This document shows positions 45,805-53,338 of a stretch of 64,000 nucleotides of DNA, one piece after another. Positions within the stretch are counted from its first letter, which is position 1, and the number at the start of each line of letters is the position of its first letter. A program made the position numbers and the translations under genes. The notes under the pieces were generated by a model. That model saw only the letters and a program-made list of their open reading frames with translations, ran no database searches and was not told the origin of the DNA. Source of the DNA: REEB95 sp035632055 (GTDB lineage: Bacteria > Pseudomonadota > Alphaproteobacteria > ATCC43930 > CGMCC-115725); the NCBI GenBank assembly GCA_035632055.1, contig DASQHO010000018.1:5258-69257 (forward strand), in the 5' to 3' direction.

Positions 45805-46529
45805 ACGCCTTTGCCCTGATACCTAGTTGCGGATCGTGACCAGCGGACTCCGGAATTCGCCGAGATCCCGAATATCGTCCGCGTCGTTGGCGGCTCTGTC
45901 GCGAAATTGCTTCGCCCGAGCGCGCGAACCGAGCGTCGAATTCGATTGCAAAACCGGAAAATCGGACACGATGCATTCACGAGTGCGCCGCCAGGATGCG
46001 CCCCGCGGAAAACATTGCATTGATTCAAATCAATCGGATTCCAGATTCCGCTGCGCGTCCCCAACTTTTTTTGGCAGTTAGAAACCGTTAACCATGAGTC
46101 GGAGGGTTCTATCGTTCTGGCAGAGTGGTTGTGGATTTTTGGTGTCGGAGAAAATCCGTCTCCCTCGTGTGGACGGATTGGCCGGCACCTCTCGCGCCGC
46201 TTCGTCGCTCGAGCGCCCAGCGGGAGAGACATGACCGGATCGGCACTGTGGTCTGAGAGCCCGGTTGCAAAGGTCGCGGAGATCGGCTTCGGCCCAATCG
46301 CCGAACCCCACCGCGCCCGCCAATATCCGGATGGCCTTATCTAAATCTACTTTCGAGGCGTATACGCGGAGCATGAAATCGGCGAAAAAAGGATCGTCCC
46401 AACACTCCGATTACCCAACTTCAACCCGCGGCGAAACGATCGTCGCGGGTTTTTTCCGCGGCGCCGATCGGCGTCTCGGGATAAACGGCTTTCGATAACC
46501 GGCTGGGGCCGTGAACCGACCGCTTGCGC
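45805..46529. other. 725-base stretch without a convincing gene
   Basis: No frame here has coding character. A 98-codon minus-strand frame (46078-46374) has no ribosome-binding site and no recognisable product. The stretch ends with a strong plus-strand terminator, so a small RNA on the plus strand is possible. AT-rich patches occur near 46020-46140. Confidence 0.5.
46423..46455 (+). terminator. Strong intrinsic terminator without an upstream gene
   Basis: A 12-bp stem (AACCCGCGGCGA with TCGTCGCGGGTT, one G-U pair) with a 5-base loop AACGA is followed by a run of six T. There is no plus-strand protein gene upstream, so it may end a non-coding RNA. Confidence 0.75.
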
Positions 46530-47144
46530 CTAGAATTGCAGCAGGCCGAGCGGCTTTGGGCGCATATCCCGCTTCGCCAGGCAAGCGCCGACGAGCGCCG
46601 ACACAAGAAACTCCACGGTTGCAAGATACCGCGTCCGTGGATCGGCATCGGCGCGCGGCGCTCCGGTGAAGCGCAGTGACGAAGACAACTGCGCGCATTG
46701 CAGCGCGATCTCGTCGCAATCGAACGCCAGCAGCTCATCCGCGCGCCCGAAGTCCCTGCGGATGTCGTCGACGATTTTCAGGTCGTTGCGGATGGTTGGC
46801 CCGAAGACCCCCATCGCAAATCCGACCCGAATCTTGGCTGCGAAGGTCGCGAGCGGGCCGCAACCATCGAATAGTTCGCCCTTGTCCGTCTCGTTAAGAT
46901 CGACGAAGCGGCTGGCGATCGCGAGCGTCAGATGTTTCTCGACCAGCGCCGCGCCGACGACTGCCGCGCCTCGCTCGTTCTGACTGGCGATCTCGCTCAG
47001 CGTCGCATTCAGAACATCGGCGGCGGTATTGACCCGCGCGTCAGGCACGGCGCGGCTCCGCAAGCCGGCAACGCCGGTAGGGTTGCTGCCGGCACGCGGG
47101 GGACATGCCGGCAGCGGAGATGGCTCGATCTTGGGAGCAGTCAC
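46530..47144 (-). CDS. MltR-like (mannitol repressor family) protein
   Basis: This is a 204-residue protein whose central part matches the MltR family. It has IASQNERGAAVVGAALVEKHLTLAI (about residue 52), LFDGCGPLATFAAKIRVGFAMG (about 91) and a later IRNDLKIVDDIRRDFGR. MltR in enterobacteria represses mannitol genes and binds no DNA itself; most members are of unknown role. No mannitol genes are nearby. The open frame begins with a GTG at 47144 without a good ribosome-binding site, and later GTG starts near residue 33 are possible. Confidence 0.75.
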   Translation of the reverse strand: MTAPKIEPSPLPACPPRAGSNPTGVAGLRSRAVPDARVNTAADVLNATLSEIASQNERGAAVVGAALVEKHLTLAIASRFVDLNETDKGELFDGCGPLATFAAKIRVGFAMGVFGPTIRNDLKIVDDIRRDFGRADELLAFDCDEIALQCAQLSSSLRFTGAPRADADPRTRYLATVEFLVSALVGACLAKRDMRPKPLGLLQF

Positions 47145-47220
47145 GAGGGAGGCGCTGCCCGCGGACGGCCATCACATTCATGCGCCGCATCAATGGAGCC
47201 CCCGGCGCGAGGGTCGATGG

Positions 47221-48426
47221 TTAAGCATGGTCGCGATCCGCTGTCGACGTATCTACACGCCGCATCGGTCTGCGGTCGATCGTGATGCCGTGCTTCTCAA
47301 TCAGCCGATAGAGGGTCATGCGCGAGATATTGAGTTCTTGCGCCGACCGTTTGACGTTGAAGCGGTTGCGCTCGAGCGTCTGCCTGACGAGCTGCACTTC
47401 GGTGTCGGCGCGCGCTTTGAGCAGATCGTGATTTTCGCCGTCCGCCTGCTTCGCCGCCGGCGTCAGGCCGAGATCGGCGACCTCGATGCTTGAACCGTCG
47501 GCCATGACGGCAGCACGCCGGATGCACGCGATCAGCTCGCGAACGTTGCCCGGCCACGGATAGCTGACGATGTAGGATTCCGCCGCGGGCGAAAGCGCAA
47601 GGTCCGGGCGGCCAAGCTCTTCGGCAAAACGCGTCAGGAAGAACTTAGCGAGCAGCTGGACATCGTCGCCGCGTTCGCGCAACGCCGGCAGGGCAAGCGT
47701 GAGTACGTTCAACCGATAATACAGGTCCTCACGGAATCGCTTCTCGGCCACCGCCTGGCGGAGATTGATGTTGGTCGCGGCGATGACCCGCGTGTTGATC
47801 GGGATCGATTTGCAGCTGCCGATGCGCTCGATCGTCTTTTCCTGCAGGAACCGCAGCAGGTGAACCTGCGTTTCGAGCGGCAGGTCGCCGATTTCATCGA
47901 GAAACACCGTGCCGTTCGCGGCGGATTCGATGCGTCCGAGCTTGCGCGTGCCGGCGCCCGTGAAGGCGCCTTTTTCATAGCCGAAAAGCTCGGAACTGAT
48001 CAGAGTGGTCGGGATCGCGCCGCAATTGATCGCGACGAATGGCCCATTCTTCCAGGCCGACCGCTCGTGCATCGCGCGTGCGACGAGCTCCTTGCCCGTT
48101 CCGCTCTCGCCGGTAATCAGAACCGGCGCGCTCGATGCCGCAAAACGCCGGATCGAGTCGAAGATCCGCATCATTGCCGGGCTGGCGCCGACCATATAGC
48201 CGGAACTTTCCGCGCGGTCTTCGCCACCCGTCGCCGTGCGCACCGCAGCGGCTGGGCGCGCGCCGGTCAAAATCAAATCGTGCAACTGCTTCCGCAACGC
48301 GGGATCGCGCGCGCACAGTTCAAAAACCAGTTTCGAAAGCCCGACAGCGCCGATGCGGCCGATGTCGTCGAGATTAGGCGCGTCGCCGCCGTTCGGTGAG
48401 ACCGCCGCCACTCGGTTCGCAAGCAT
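47221..48426 (-). CDS. Sigma54-dependent transcriptional activator (enhancer-binding protein)
   Basis: This is a 401-residue activator of sigma54 RNA polymerase. A short N-terminal region of about 75 residues has no recognisable receiver, PAS or GAF domain. The AAA+ domain has Walker A GESGTGKE (106-113), the sigma54-contacting loop GAFTGA (153-158), Walker B TVFLDEIGD (about 175), and a WPGNVREL segment. A Fis-type helix-turn-helix closes the protein (QELNISRMTLYRLIEKHGI). It lies at the downstream end of the fibre-gene cluster, on the same strand. Near-consensus sigma54 promoters precede that cluster, so it is the likely activator. Start ATG 48426 has an upstream GGGGG; a longer frame begins near 48510. 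Confidence 0.93.
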   Translation of the reverse strand: MLANRVAAVSPNGGDAPNLDDIGRIGAVGLSKLVFELCARDPALRKQLHDLILTGARPAAAVRTATGGEDRAESSGYMVGASPAMMRIFDSIRRFAASSAPVLITGESGTGKELVARAMHERSAWKNGPFVAINCGAIPTTLISSELFGYEKGAFTGAGTRKLGRIESAANGTVFLDEIGDLPLETQVHLLRFLQEKTIERIGSCKSIPINTRVIAATNINLRQAVAEKRFREDLYYRLNVLTLALPALRERGDDVQLLAKFFLTRFAEELGRPDLALSPAAESYIVSYPWPGNVRELIACIRRAAVMADGSSIEVADLGLTPAAKQADGENHDLLKARADTEVQLVRQTLERNRFNVKRSAQELNISRMTLYRLIEKHGITIDRRPMRRVDTSTADRDHA

Positions 48427-48821
48427 TCGCGAAAAGCCCCCTTTGATTTTTAGCGGTGCTTTCGTTGAAGCACCTGCGCATAGGCAAAAGTACCTATGCA
48501 TGTCCGGAATTGCGACGGTGCATCGGATTCGAGACAAACGCGATGGAGTTATCCGGGAGGTTAGATGCCGCGCTACACAAAGGCTGCACGGTACCCACAA
48601 GAGTAATGCGAGTATCCGATGGTGCGTCCCAAGGGATGAATAGTTGCGCCGGTCACCAATAGTTTACGCGATTTACACCATAAGTCGCCGCCGCAATGGG
48701 TAGTACTCCGCGGTGACATGAATCTATTGGTGTATTTCTCTACATGATGAACGGCCCGGTAATAATTCCGGCCGCCGGACCGATCGAAGAACCGAACATC
48801 GTCAATACGATGTTAAATTCG
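48427..48821. promoter_or_regulatory. Regulatory region of the sigma54-activator gene, with several inverted repeats
   Basis: About 395 bases without a gene hold three symmetric elements. GGTGCTT/AAGCACC lies at 48455-48474 and GCATAGG/CCTATGC at 48478-48499. CACCAATAG (48654-48662) is matched by CTATTGGTG (48724-48732). A GGTCAC/GTGACA pair flanks the last one. These may be sites for autoregulation. No sigma54 promoter was seen here. Confidence 0.5.
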
Positions 48822-49265
48822 TCAGTGGCCGCCGAGGCCCGTCGCGCCGAACGCGCCGCCGGCTGCCGAAGCACCCAACGAACCGGGCGAAACGCCTCCG
48901 CCGGCGCCGCCGCCGACTTGCGACAGCGGGACGACCCCGCCGGTGCCGACCAGGTTCGTCGGCACCGACAGGGCGGAACCGACCGCTTGCATGCCCGTAC
49001 CGAAGCCCCCCATTGCCGCGCCTTCACCCGCCGAAATTGCTCCGAGATCCACGGAGGAAGCCCCGGAGTTCGCGGTCGATGTCAGCTGCGGGAGATTGAC
49101 AGCCGAACCCAGCCACGGGCCGAACTGCTGCTGGTTCGAATTGCTCTGTAACTGCTGGGAGAAAAAGGCGGAATCGGGATCCGCGAGAGCAAGGGACGGT
49201 AGCGCCAACATGCCTATGGCGCGTGCGCCAATACGGACCGCAGAGATCGCCTTTTGCCCCTTCAT
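48822..49265 (-). CDS. Secreted glycine-rich protein of the fibre cluster
   Basis: This is a 147-residue exported protein with a signal peptide ending LPSLALA (about residue 28). The mature part starts with a Gln/Asn-rich stretch (FFSQQLQSNSNQQQFGPWLG). The rest is Gly/Ala/Ser/Val-rich and low in charge (GTGGVVPLSQVGGGAGGGVSP), consistent with a disordered or fibre-associated protein. There is no recognised domain. It follows the barrel-protein gene by 111 bases on the same strand. It may be a last, minor member of the operon. Confidence 0.7.
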   Translation of the reverse strand: MKGQKAISAVRIGARAIGMLALPSLALADPDSAFFSQQLQSNSNQQQFGPWLGSAVNLPQLTSTANSGASSVDLGAISAGEGAAMGGFGTGMQAVGSALSVPTNLVGTGGVVPLSQVGGGAGGGVSPGSLGASAAGGAFGATGLGGH

Positions 49266-49376
49266 AGCCGACTATGGAACGACTTGGCGGCGCGCAGCAC
49301 GATGGCGCAGCAGTATTACCCGAAAGTGCGGGCGCTACGCCTTTCGTCAGCCGCCCGAGGCCGGGCGGTCAAACGA

Positions 49377-50780
49377 CTAGAACAGATCGAACTTGATCGG
49401 AATGCGCAGGATGACTGCGGCGTCCGGAGCCGCCTTGGTTGCCCCGATCTGGATGCCGAGGTTGACCGACGTCCGCTGACTGAGCTGATACGAGAAGCCG
49501 AGGTCGAAGTCGCCGATGTCGTAGCTCGAGCCTGGAATCGTCACATTGTTCTGGGTCGTCGAAAACAGATAGGTCTCTTCGTAGGCCAGGCTGAACGACG
49601 CCTTATCGTTGATGCCAAAGCCCATGCCGAACGCACCGCCGATGCCGTCGCCGGGCTTGAGGTTAACCCGTTGGGCCGCACCAGTCCCGCCGACGCTGGG
49701 GCTCGTCGCCTGCAACGTGACCGTATCGCCGACGTTGTAGATGTATTTGAGGTTGGCGAAGAAGACGACCGGATCGGACGGATAGATCGCCGTCACGCTC
49801 GGCTGGATCGCCCAGAACCCGGTGCCGGTCGGCAACTGCGTCGGAATGCCGGAGTTGAAATCCACCGGCACGTCGAACGGGCTCTTGCCGGTCGTCGACT
49901 TGGCCAGGATATTGGCGACGAAATACGGCCAGCCGCCGCTGCCGTCGTTGATCTGATAGTGGGCGCCGAACTGGATGTCGCCAATATCGTGGCCGTAGGC
50001 CGAAGTCTGCGTGATGGTGCCGTTCGCGGTCAGCGGCTGAAGCGTGGTGTCGTCGGCGCGATTGACGTAGGGCACCTCGACCTCGGCCTCGAGGCGATCG
50101 GTGATGCCGAGGCGACCGCCGAGTTGCGCGGTCCACATCCGATCGACGAGCTGCCGGACGCTCTGGGAACCGATAGTGATGCCCGGAACGATCGTGAGGC
50201 CCTCGATCAGGACCTGGCTGTTCGAGGAATATTGGTACTGAAGGCTCGGCTCGAACGAGAACACGCCCTTCGGCGTCAACACGCCGCCTTGCGACGCGAG
50301 GCTGGCATTATTGATCTCAGGCCGCGTCTCCGGCTCGGTCTTGGTGACCGGCGCCGACGTACCCGGCGACTGCGTTTGGTCGCCCTGCGCGGTCTGCGTG
50401 TTGACCGGCGAGCCTGACGGCACCGTGAGCGCGCGGCCTTCCGGCAGGAAGACCGACCGCGGCAATTGGAAAAAGGCGTTGCTGACCGTCGGCGTGGCCG
50501 CCGCCGCGGCCGTCGCCGGCGGCGCGTGCAGGACTGCCGTCTTCAAGGCGTTGATCTGCTGCTGCTGCTCGTGCAGCTGATCTTCTTGCGCCTTGAGCTG
50601 CTTGAGCTGGTCGTCCAGCTTGTGCTGGGCATCTTCGAGGCGCTGCTGTTGCTGCTGCAGCTGCTGCTCGAGCTGATCGAGGGATCCGGCCTGGGATGGG
50701 ACGGCGTCATCGGCGAAGGCGGTGCCGGCACCCGCCAACAACACGGCGCATGCCACGGATACGCACGAAAATGCCCGCAT
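49377..50780 (-). CDS. Outer-membrane beta-barrel with N-terminal coiled coil (FapF-like)
   Basis: This is a 467-residue protein. A signal peptide (to about 23) is followed by a long Gln/Leu-rich coiled coil (about 33-85, heptads of the LEQQLQQQQQRLEDAQ kind), a Pro/Thr-rich linker, and a barrel domain. The barrel consists of alternating strands from about residue 165 to the end, with the C-terminal Phe (FDLF) expected of an outer-membrane protein. The barrel resembles the MetA-like transporter family. In Pseudomonas, FapF is a trimeric pore with an N-terminal coiled coil that exports amyloid subunits, the same architecture. Its place after the C39 peptidase also fits. Identity to FapF cannot be measured here. 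Confidence 0.8.
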   Translation of the reverse strand: MRAFSCVSVACAVLLAGAGTAFADDAVPSQAGSLDQLEQQLQQQQQRLEDAQHKLDDQLKQLKAQEDQLHEQQQQINALKTAVLHAPPATAAAAATPTVSNAFFQLPRSVFLPEGRALTVPSGSPVNTQTAQGDQTQSPGTSAPVTKTEPETRPEINNASLASQGGVLTPKGVFSFEPSLQYQYSSNSQVLIEGLTIVPGITIGSQSVRQLVDRMWTAQLGGRLGITDRLEAEVEVPYVNRADDTTLQPLTANGTITQTSAYGHDIGDIQFGAHYQINDGSGGWPYFVANILAKSTTGKSPFDVPVDFNSGIPTQLPTGTGFWAIQPSVTAIYPSDPVVFFANLKYIYNVGDTVTLQATSPSVGGTGAAQRVNLKPGDGIGGAFGMGFGINDKASFSLAYEETYLFSTTQNNVTIPGSSYDIGDFDLGFSYQLSQRTSVNLGIQIGATKAAPDAAVILRIPIKFDLF

Positions 50781-50897
50781 ATTCTTACCCCCTCCGTCAG
50801 GCCAAAAGTGGCCCCACGGTCCACGGATTCCTGACGACTCTGACCGTCACTAGATCACACGCCGAAAAAGTGCAGCAAGCTGATTCCGCGCGGCTGG

Positions 50898-50913
50898 CGC
50901 GGACATTCGGCCA
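50898..50913 (-). promoter_or_regulatory. Possible sigma54 promoter of the barrel gene
   Basis: TGGCCGAATGTCCGCG on the minus strand has the essential GG and GC at the right spacing (10 bases between) and TGGC at -24. It lacks the T-T before GC. It lies 118 bases before the start codon. Confidence 0.4.
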
Positions 50914-51011
50914 GTGTTGCAATCTGGACGGGCTGGCCGCGCCACCCGAGAAACCGCTGAAATTGGGCCTTTGCCGCAAGGCTTGGCCGAGCCCGACCGG
51001 GTGTGCGCACG

Positions 51012-51036
51012 ATTATGTCCGTATTGCTGACATAAT
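51012..51036. promoter_or_regulatory. Palindromic operator-like site ATTATGTC-N9-GACATAAT
   Basis: Perfect 8-bp arms are separated by 9 bases. It lies 100-125 bases upstream of the possible sigma54 promoter of the barrel gene, where activator sites are usually found. The inner TGTC/GACA resembles the GTGACA motif upstream of the subunit gene. Confidence 0.55.
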
Positions 51037-51096
51037 ACCGCCCCCTGCGCCCGTGTGCGAGACGCAAAGCGGCGGTAACGCAACCCGATATTGCCG

Positions 51097-51501
51097 TTAC
51101 CGGAACTGGACGGGATTGACCTGGTTGACCGATTGGCCGCCGGGCACCGCAATATTCTGGCTCTGCGGCGGCTTTACTTCGTCCCAGAGGACGATGCCGG
51201 GCTGCGATTGCGCCGCCGGCAACACCGGCAACGCAAACGCCGCGCCTGATCCGCGCTGCGCCGCCAGCACTTGCTGCGACACCGGCTCGACCAACGGCGC
51301 CGCGTCCGACGCGGCGGCGCCACTGTGCGCCGGCATCGTCGCCGGCAGGTCGAACGCGATCTCGATCGCGCCGGCAGTATCGCCTGCGCGCGCCGGCAAC
51401 GCCTGATCGATCACAAAGCCGAAAGCCAGCAACGCTATCGCGGCGCGCCACCCCCAGACTTCGAAACCTCCCGTTCGATTTTTTATACGGCTTTTACGCA
51501 T
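51097..51501 (-). CDS. Exported protein with LAAQRGS motif, fibre cluster
   Basis: This is a 134-residue protein with a signal-anchor-like N-terminus (WRAAIALLAFGFVIDQALPARA, cleavage after about residue 39). A VSQQVLAAQRGS segment lies at 74-85. This fits a double-glycine-type processing site with L at -7 and Gly-Ser at -2/-1, and matches motifs in two neighbours. The C-terminal 49 residues are Pro/Gln/Val-rich. It lies 13 bases after the preceding gene, so it is co-transcribed. There is no known domain; it is a candidate substrate of the C39 peptidase. Confidence 0.7.
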   Translation of the reverse strand: MRKSRIKNRTGGFEVWGWRAAIALLAFGFVIDQALPARAGDTAGAIEIAFDLPATMPAHSGAAASDAAPLVEPVSQQVLAAQRGSGAAFALPVLPAAQSQPGIVLWDEVKPPQSQNIAVPGGQSVNQVNPVQFR

Positions 51502-51514
51502 AGTCCACTTTCAT

Positions 51515-52120
51515 TCAGTGGTGGTTCCAGGTGTTCATGTGGATGTTGTTCATGATCTGGAAGTTGGTCATGACGTGTTGAACTGCGTTTTGGAAGCCTT
51601 GGGTCGCGACGTTGATCGTCGTGACCGTCTGGACGGACTGATTGTTCGCCGAATTCTGCACCAGCGTCTGGATGCCGCCATTGGTCACGTTCGTCACCAG
51701 CTTGGTCTGGCCGCCGTTGGCGATAGTCGTGACATTGAAGCCATTCGCCGGCAGCTGCGTCACCTCGACCGGCGGCCCGCCGTTCGTCGTCATGGTGAAG
51801 TGGTTCTGCACCTGGTTGACCTGGATGTCATTGGTCACCAGGCCATCGACCATCTGCTTGACCTCCATGCCGAAATTGACGAGCGCGCCATTCGGCAGGA
51901 AGAAGCCGCCACGCTGCTTGTCGAGTTCGGCCGCGGTCAGCACCTTGTCGCCGGCGAAAGCGGCCAGCAATTCACGCGCTTCGTGCGCATAGGCGGGAAA
52001 CGGCGCAAGCACGATCGGCGCGGCCGTACTCACCAGGACAGCGCCCAACGCAACCACGCTGACACCCGTCCGGAAAGCACGCTTGCGACTAAGCTGGGTG
52101 TTCCGCGCCGTAGGTGCCAT
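51515..52120 (-). CDS. Exported Asn/Gln-rich protein with ELDKQRGG motif
   Basis: This is a 201-residue protein. A signal peptide (to about residue 45) is followed by a short leader and VLTAAELDKQRGG (60-72). This has Leu at -12, Glu at -8, Leu at -7 and Gly-Gly at -2/-1, the classic positions of double-glycine leaders. The part after GG is rich in Asn, Gln, Thr and Val (GGIQTLVQNSANNQSVQTVTTINV near 148-171), with alternating hydrophobic residues. It ends in a His/Asn-rich tail. It lies 30 bases after the C39 peptidase gene. It occupies the place of fapE in Pseudomonas, but similarity to FapE cannot be shown by eye. Confidence 0.75.
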   Translation of the reverse strand: MAPTARNTQLSRKRAFRTGVSVVALGAVLVSTAAPIVLAPFPAYAHEARELLAAFAGDKVLTAAELDKQRGGFFLPNGALVNFGMEVKQMVDGLVTNDIQVNQVQNHFTMTTNGGPPVEVTQLPANGFNVTTIANGGQTKLVTNVTNGGIQTLVQNSANNQSVQTVTTINVATQGFQNAVQHVMTNFQIMNNIHMNTWNHH

Positions 52121-52150
52121 GTGTAAGTCCCCTTGTCGCTTTAGGTTGGC

Positions 52151-52879
52151 CTAAAAAGTGTTCCGTGCCGGTAGCGAGAGCAGGAAATTCGCCAGGTTCA
52201 TCGTGTTGCGCGCGGTGTCCATCGGCGCCCGCGGCTGCACGGTCCAGTCCGAGTCGCGGTTGAACGTCGCACGCGCTTCCTGAATTCGATCGAGAACGAC
52301 GAAGAAGATTCCATTCCACTGTTTCTGGAACTCTTCGGTCGACGTCGCCCGGGTGCCCGATGCCGGATCCGCCAGAAGAACGCGCCCGTCGCGGATGCCT
52401 TCGACGATGACGAAATGCAGATAGCCTTCGCGATTCACCAGCACGAGCGCCGGTACGTCCGCCTTGACCAGGCGATCGAGCGACGAACGGAAGCCGTTCG
52501 ACGGAATGTTGCGCCGCGCAAGATATTGCTGCATGTCGTACATGGAGAAGCCTTGATGCCTGATCTTCGCCTTGTCGCCGTGTTCCCACATATCGGCGAA
52601 GACGGCCGTCTCCTTGGTCGGCATGTTGTAGTGATAGGTCAGCAGCGTCGCGAGCGCCGCCGAACCGCAGCTGAAATCGTATTGCTGACGGATGACGCTG
52701 CGGAACTTGAGCTCCTGCAGCGTCGTCAGGTGCACGTGATACGTGCCGCCGGTGTCGGTGTAGCTCAACTCGCCGGCCGAAGCCGGCCGCGTCGCGCCGC
52801 CAACGCCAACGCCAATGAGGACGGCGAGCCCTGCCGCGCCGAGCGCGTGGGTGAATCCAAATCGCTTGCCGACCATCAT
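52151..52879 (-). CDS. Periplasmic C39-family cysteine peptidase (FapD-like)
   Basis: This is a 242-residue peptidase with an N-terminal signal peptide (to about residue 35). The C39 fold keeps all catalytic residues: Gln65 of the oxyanion hole and Cys71 in QQYDFSCGSAALATLL, His155 in GYLHFVIVEG and Asp171 in LLADPASG. In ABC exporters C39 domains cut bacteriocin leaders after a double glycine in the cytoplasm. Here there is no transporter domain and the enzyme is sent to the periplasm, as in FapD of the Pseudomonas fap operon. Three neighbouring exported proteins carry double-glycine-like motifs, so they are the likely substrates. The tail after residue 205 is an extension of unknown role. 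Confidence 0.92.
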   Translation of the reverse strand: MMVGKRFGFTHALGAAGLAVLIGVGVGGATRPASAGELSYTDTGGTYHVHLTTLQELKFRSVIRQQYDFSCGSAALATLLTYHYNMPTKETAVFADMWEHGDKAKIRHQGFSMYDMQQYLARRNIPSNGFRSSLDRLVKADVPALVLVNREGYLHFVIVEGIRDGRVLLADPASGTRATSTEEFQKQWNGIFFVVLDRIQEARATFNRDSDWTVQPRAPMDTARNTMNLANFLLSLPARNTF

Positions 52880-52910
52880 TGTCTCCGCGTGTTTATGTCC
52901 CGCACCGTTC

Positions 52911-53252
52911 TCAGTGCAGGCTGATGTTCAAGACCACTTCGGTCTGAATGACGTTGTTGTTGCCGGTGTTCTGCACCGCCGTCGCGATACCCGTGGCGCT
53001 GCCGAACCCGCCAAAGCTGTTCGAGCTCAGGTTGGTGCCGATATTGACGCCGTTCACCGAAGCGACCTGGCTGGCATCGATCGTCTGATCGGTAGCCGTG
53101 CCGCCGCGTTGCGCCGCGAGCTCGTTGGCGCCGACGGTTTGCCCAATGCCGAGAATTGAGCCGAGTTCCTCGGCCTGCACCGGAACCGTGAAGCTTGCCG
53201 CCAACAGAACCGCCGCCAGCACGAAAGAAGAAACCGCTTGGACCGACTTCAT
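52911..53252 (-). CDS. Small exported protein with ELAAQRGG motif and one amyloid-like unit
   Basis: This is a 113-residue protein with a signal peptide (to about 27) and the segment VGANELAAQRGG (40-51), in which V, E, L and GG fall at -12, -8, -7 and -2/-1. After this site the predicted 62-residue mature part contains GIATAVQNTGNNNVIQTEVVLN. This parallels the repeat core of the next-door subunit protein (G-x-x-x-V-Q-N-x-G-x-N). It may be a nucleator or minor subunit. It has a strong AAGGAGAG ribosome-binding site. Confidence 0.75.
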   Translation of the reverse strand: MKSVQAVSSFVLAAVLLAASFTVPVQAEELGSILGIGQTVGANELAAQRGGTATDQTIDASQVASVNGVNIGTNLSSNSFGGFGSATGIATAVQNTGNNNVIQTEVVLNISLH

Positions 53253-53287
53253 GGGTCGTCTCTCCTTATTGAACCTTCTTGAACGTG

Positions 53288-53315
53288 GTCCCCAGGGTCG
53301 TGAAACCCTGGGGAC
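53288..53315 (-). promoter_or_regulatory. Stem-loop between the subunit gene and the next gene
   Basis: An 11-bp perfect stem (GTCCCCAGGGT with its complement) and a 6-base loop lie 23 bases after the subunit stop codon. There is no T-run on the minus strand, so it is more likely to protect or process the message than to terminate fully. Confidence 0.65.
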
Positions 53316-53338
53316 GCACCATTCAAGTCAAGCCGCGA

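Larger units (their letters stand above)
50781..51096. other. 316-base intergenic region upstream of the barrel gene
   Basis: No gene is seen. The region holds a possible sigma54 promoter (50898-50913) and an inverted repeat (51012-51036) about 100 bases upstream of it. A stem (51073-51102) overlaps the end of the preceding gene; that stem has no T-run. Confidence 0.6.

Noticed and set aside
46078..46374. Minus-strand frame of 98 codons
   Set aside because: It has no ribosome-binding site, no recognisable product and an unusual composition. It lies in a likely non-coding stretch.
51073..51102. Stem at the end of the 51097-51501 gene as a terminator
   Set aside because: The stem has a bulge, overlaps the stop codon and lacks a T-run on the minus strand.
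51097..53252. Double-glycine motifs read as bacteriocin precursors
   Set aside because: The proteins have Sec signal peptides, are long, and no C39-type ABC exporter or immunity gene is present. A fibre system fits better.
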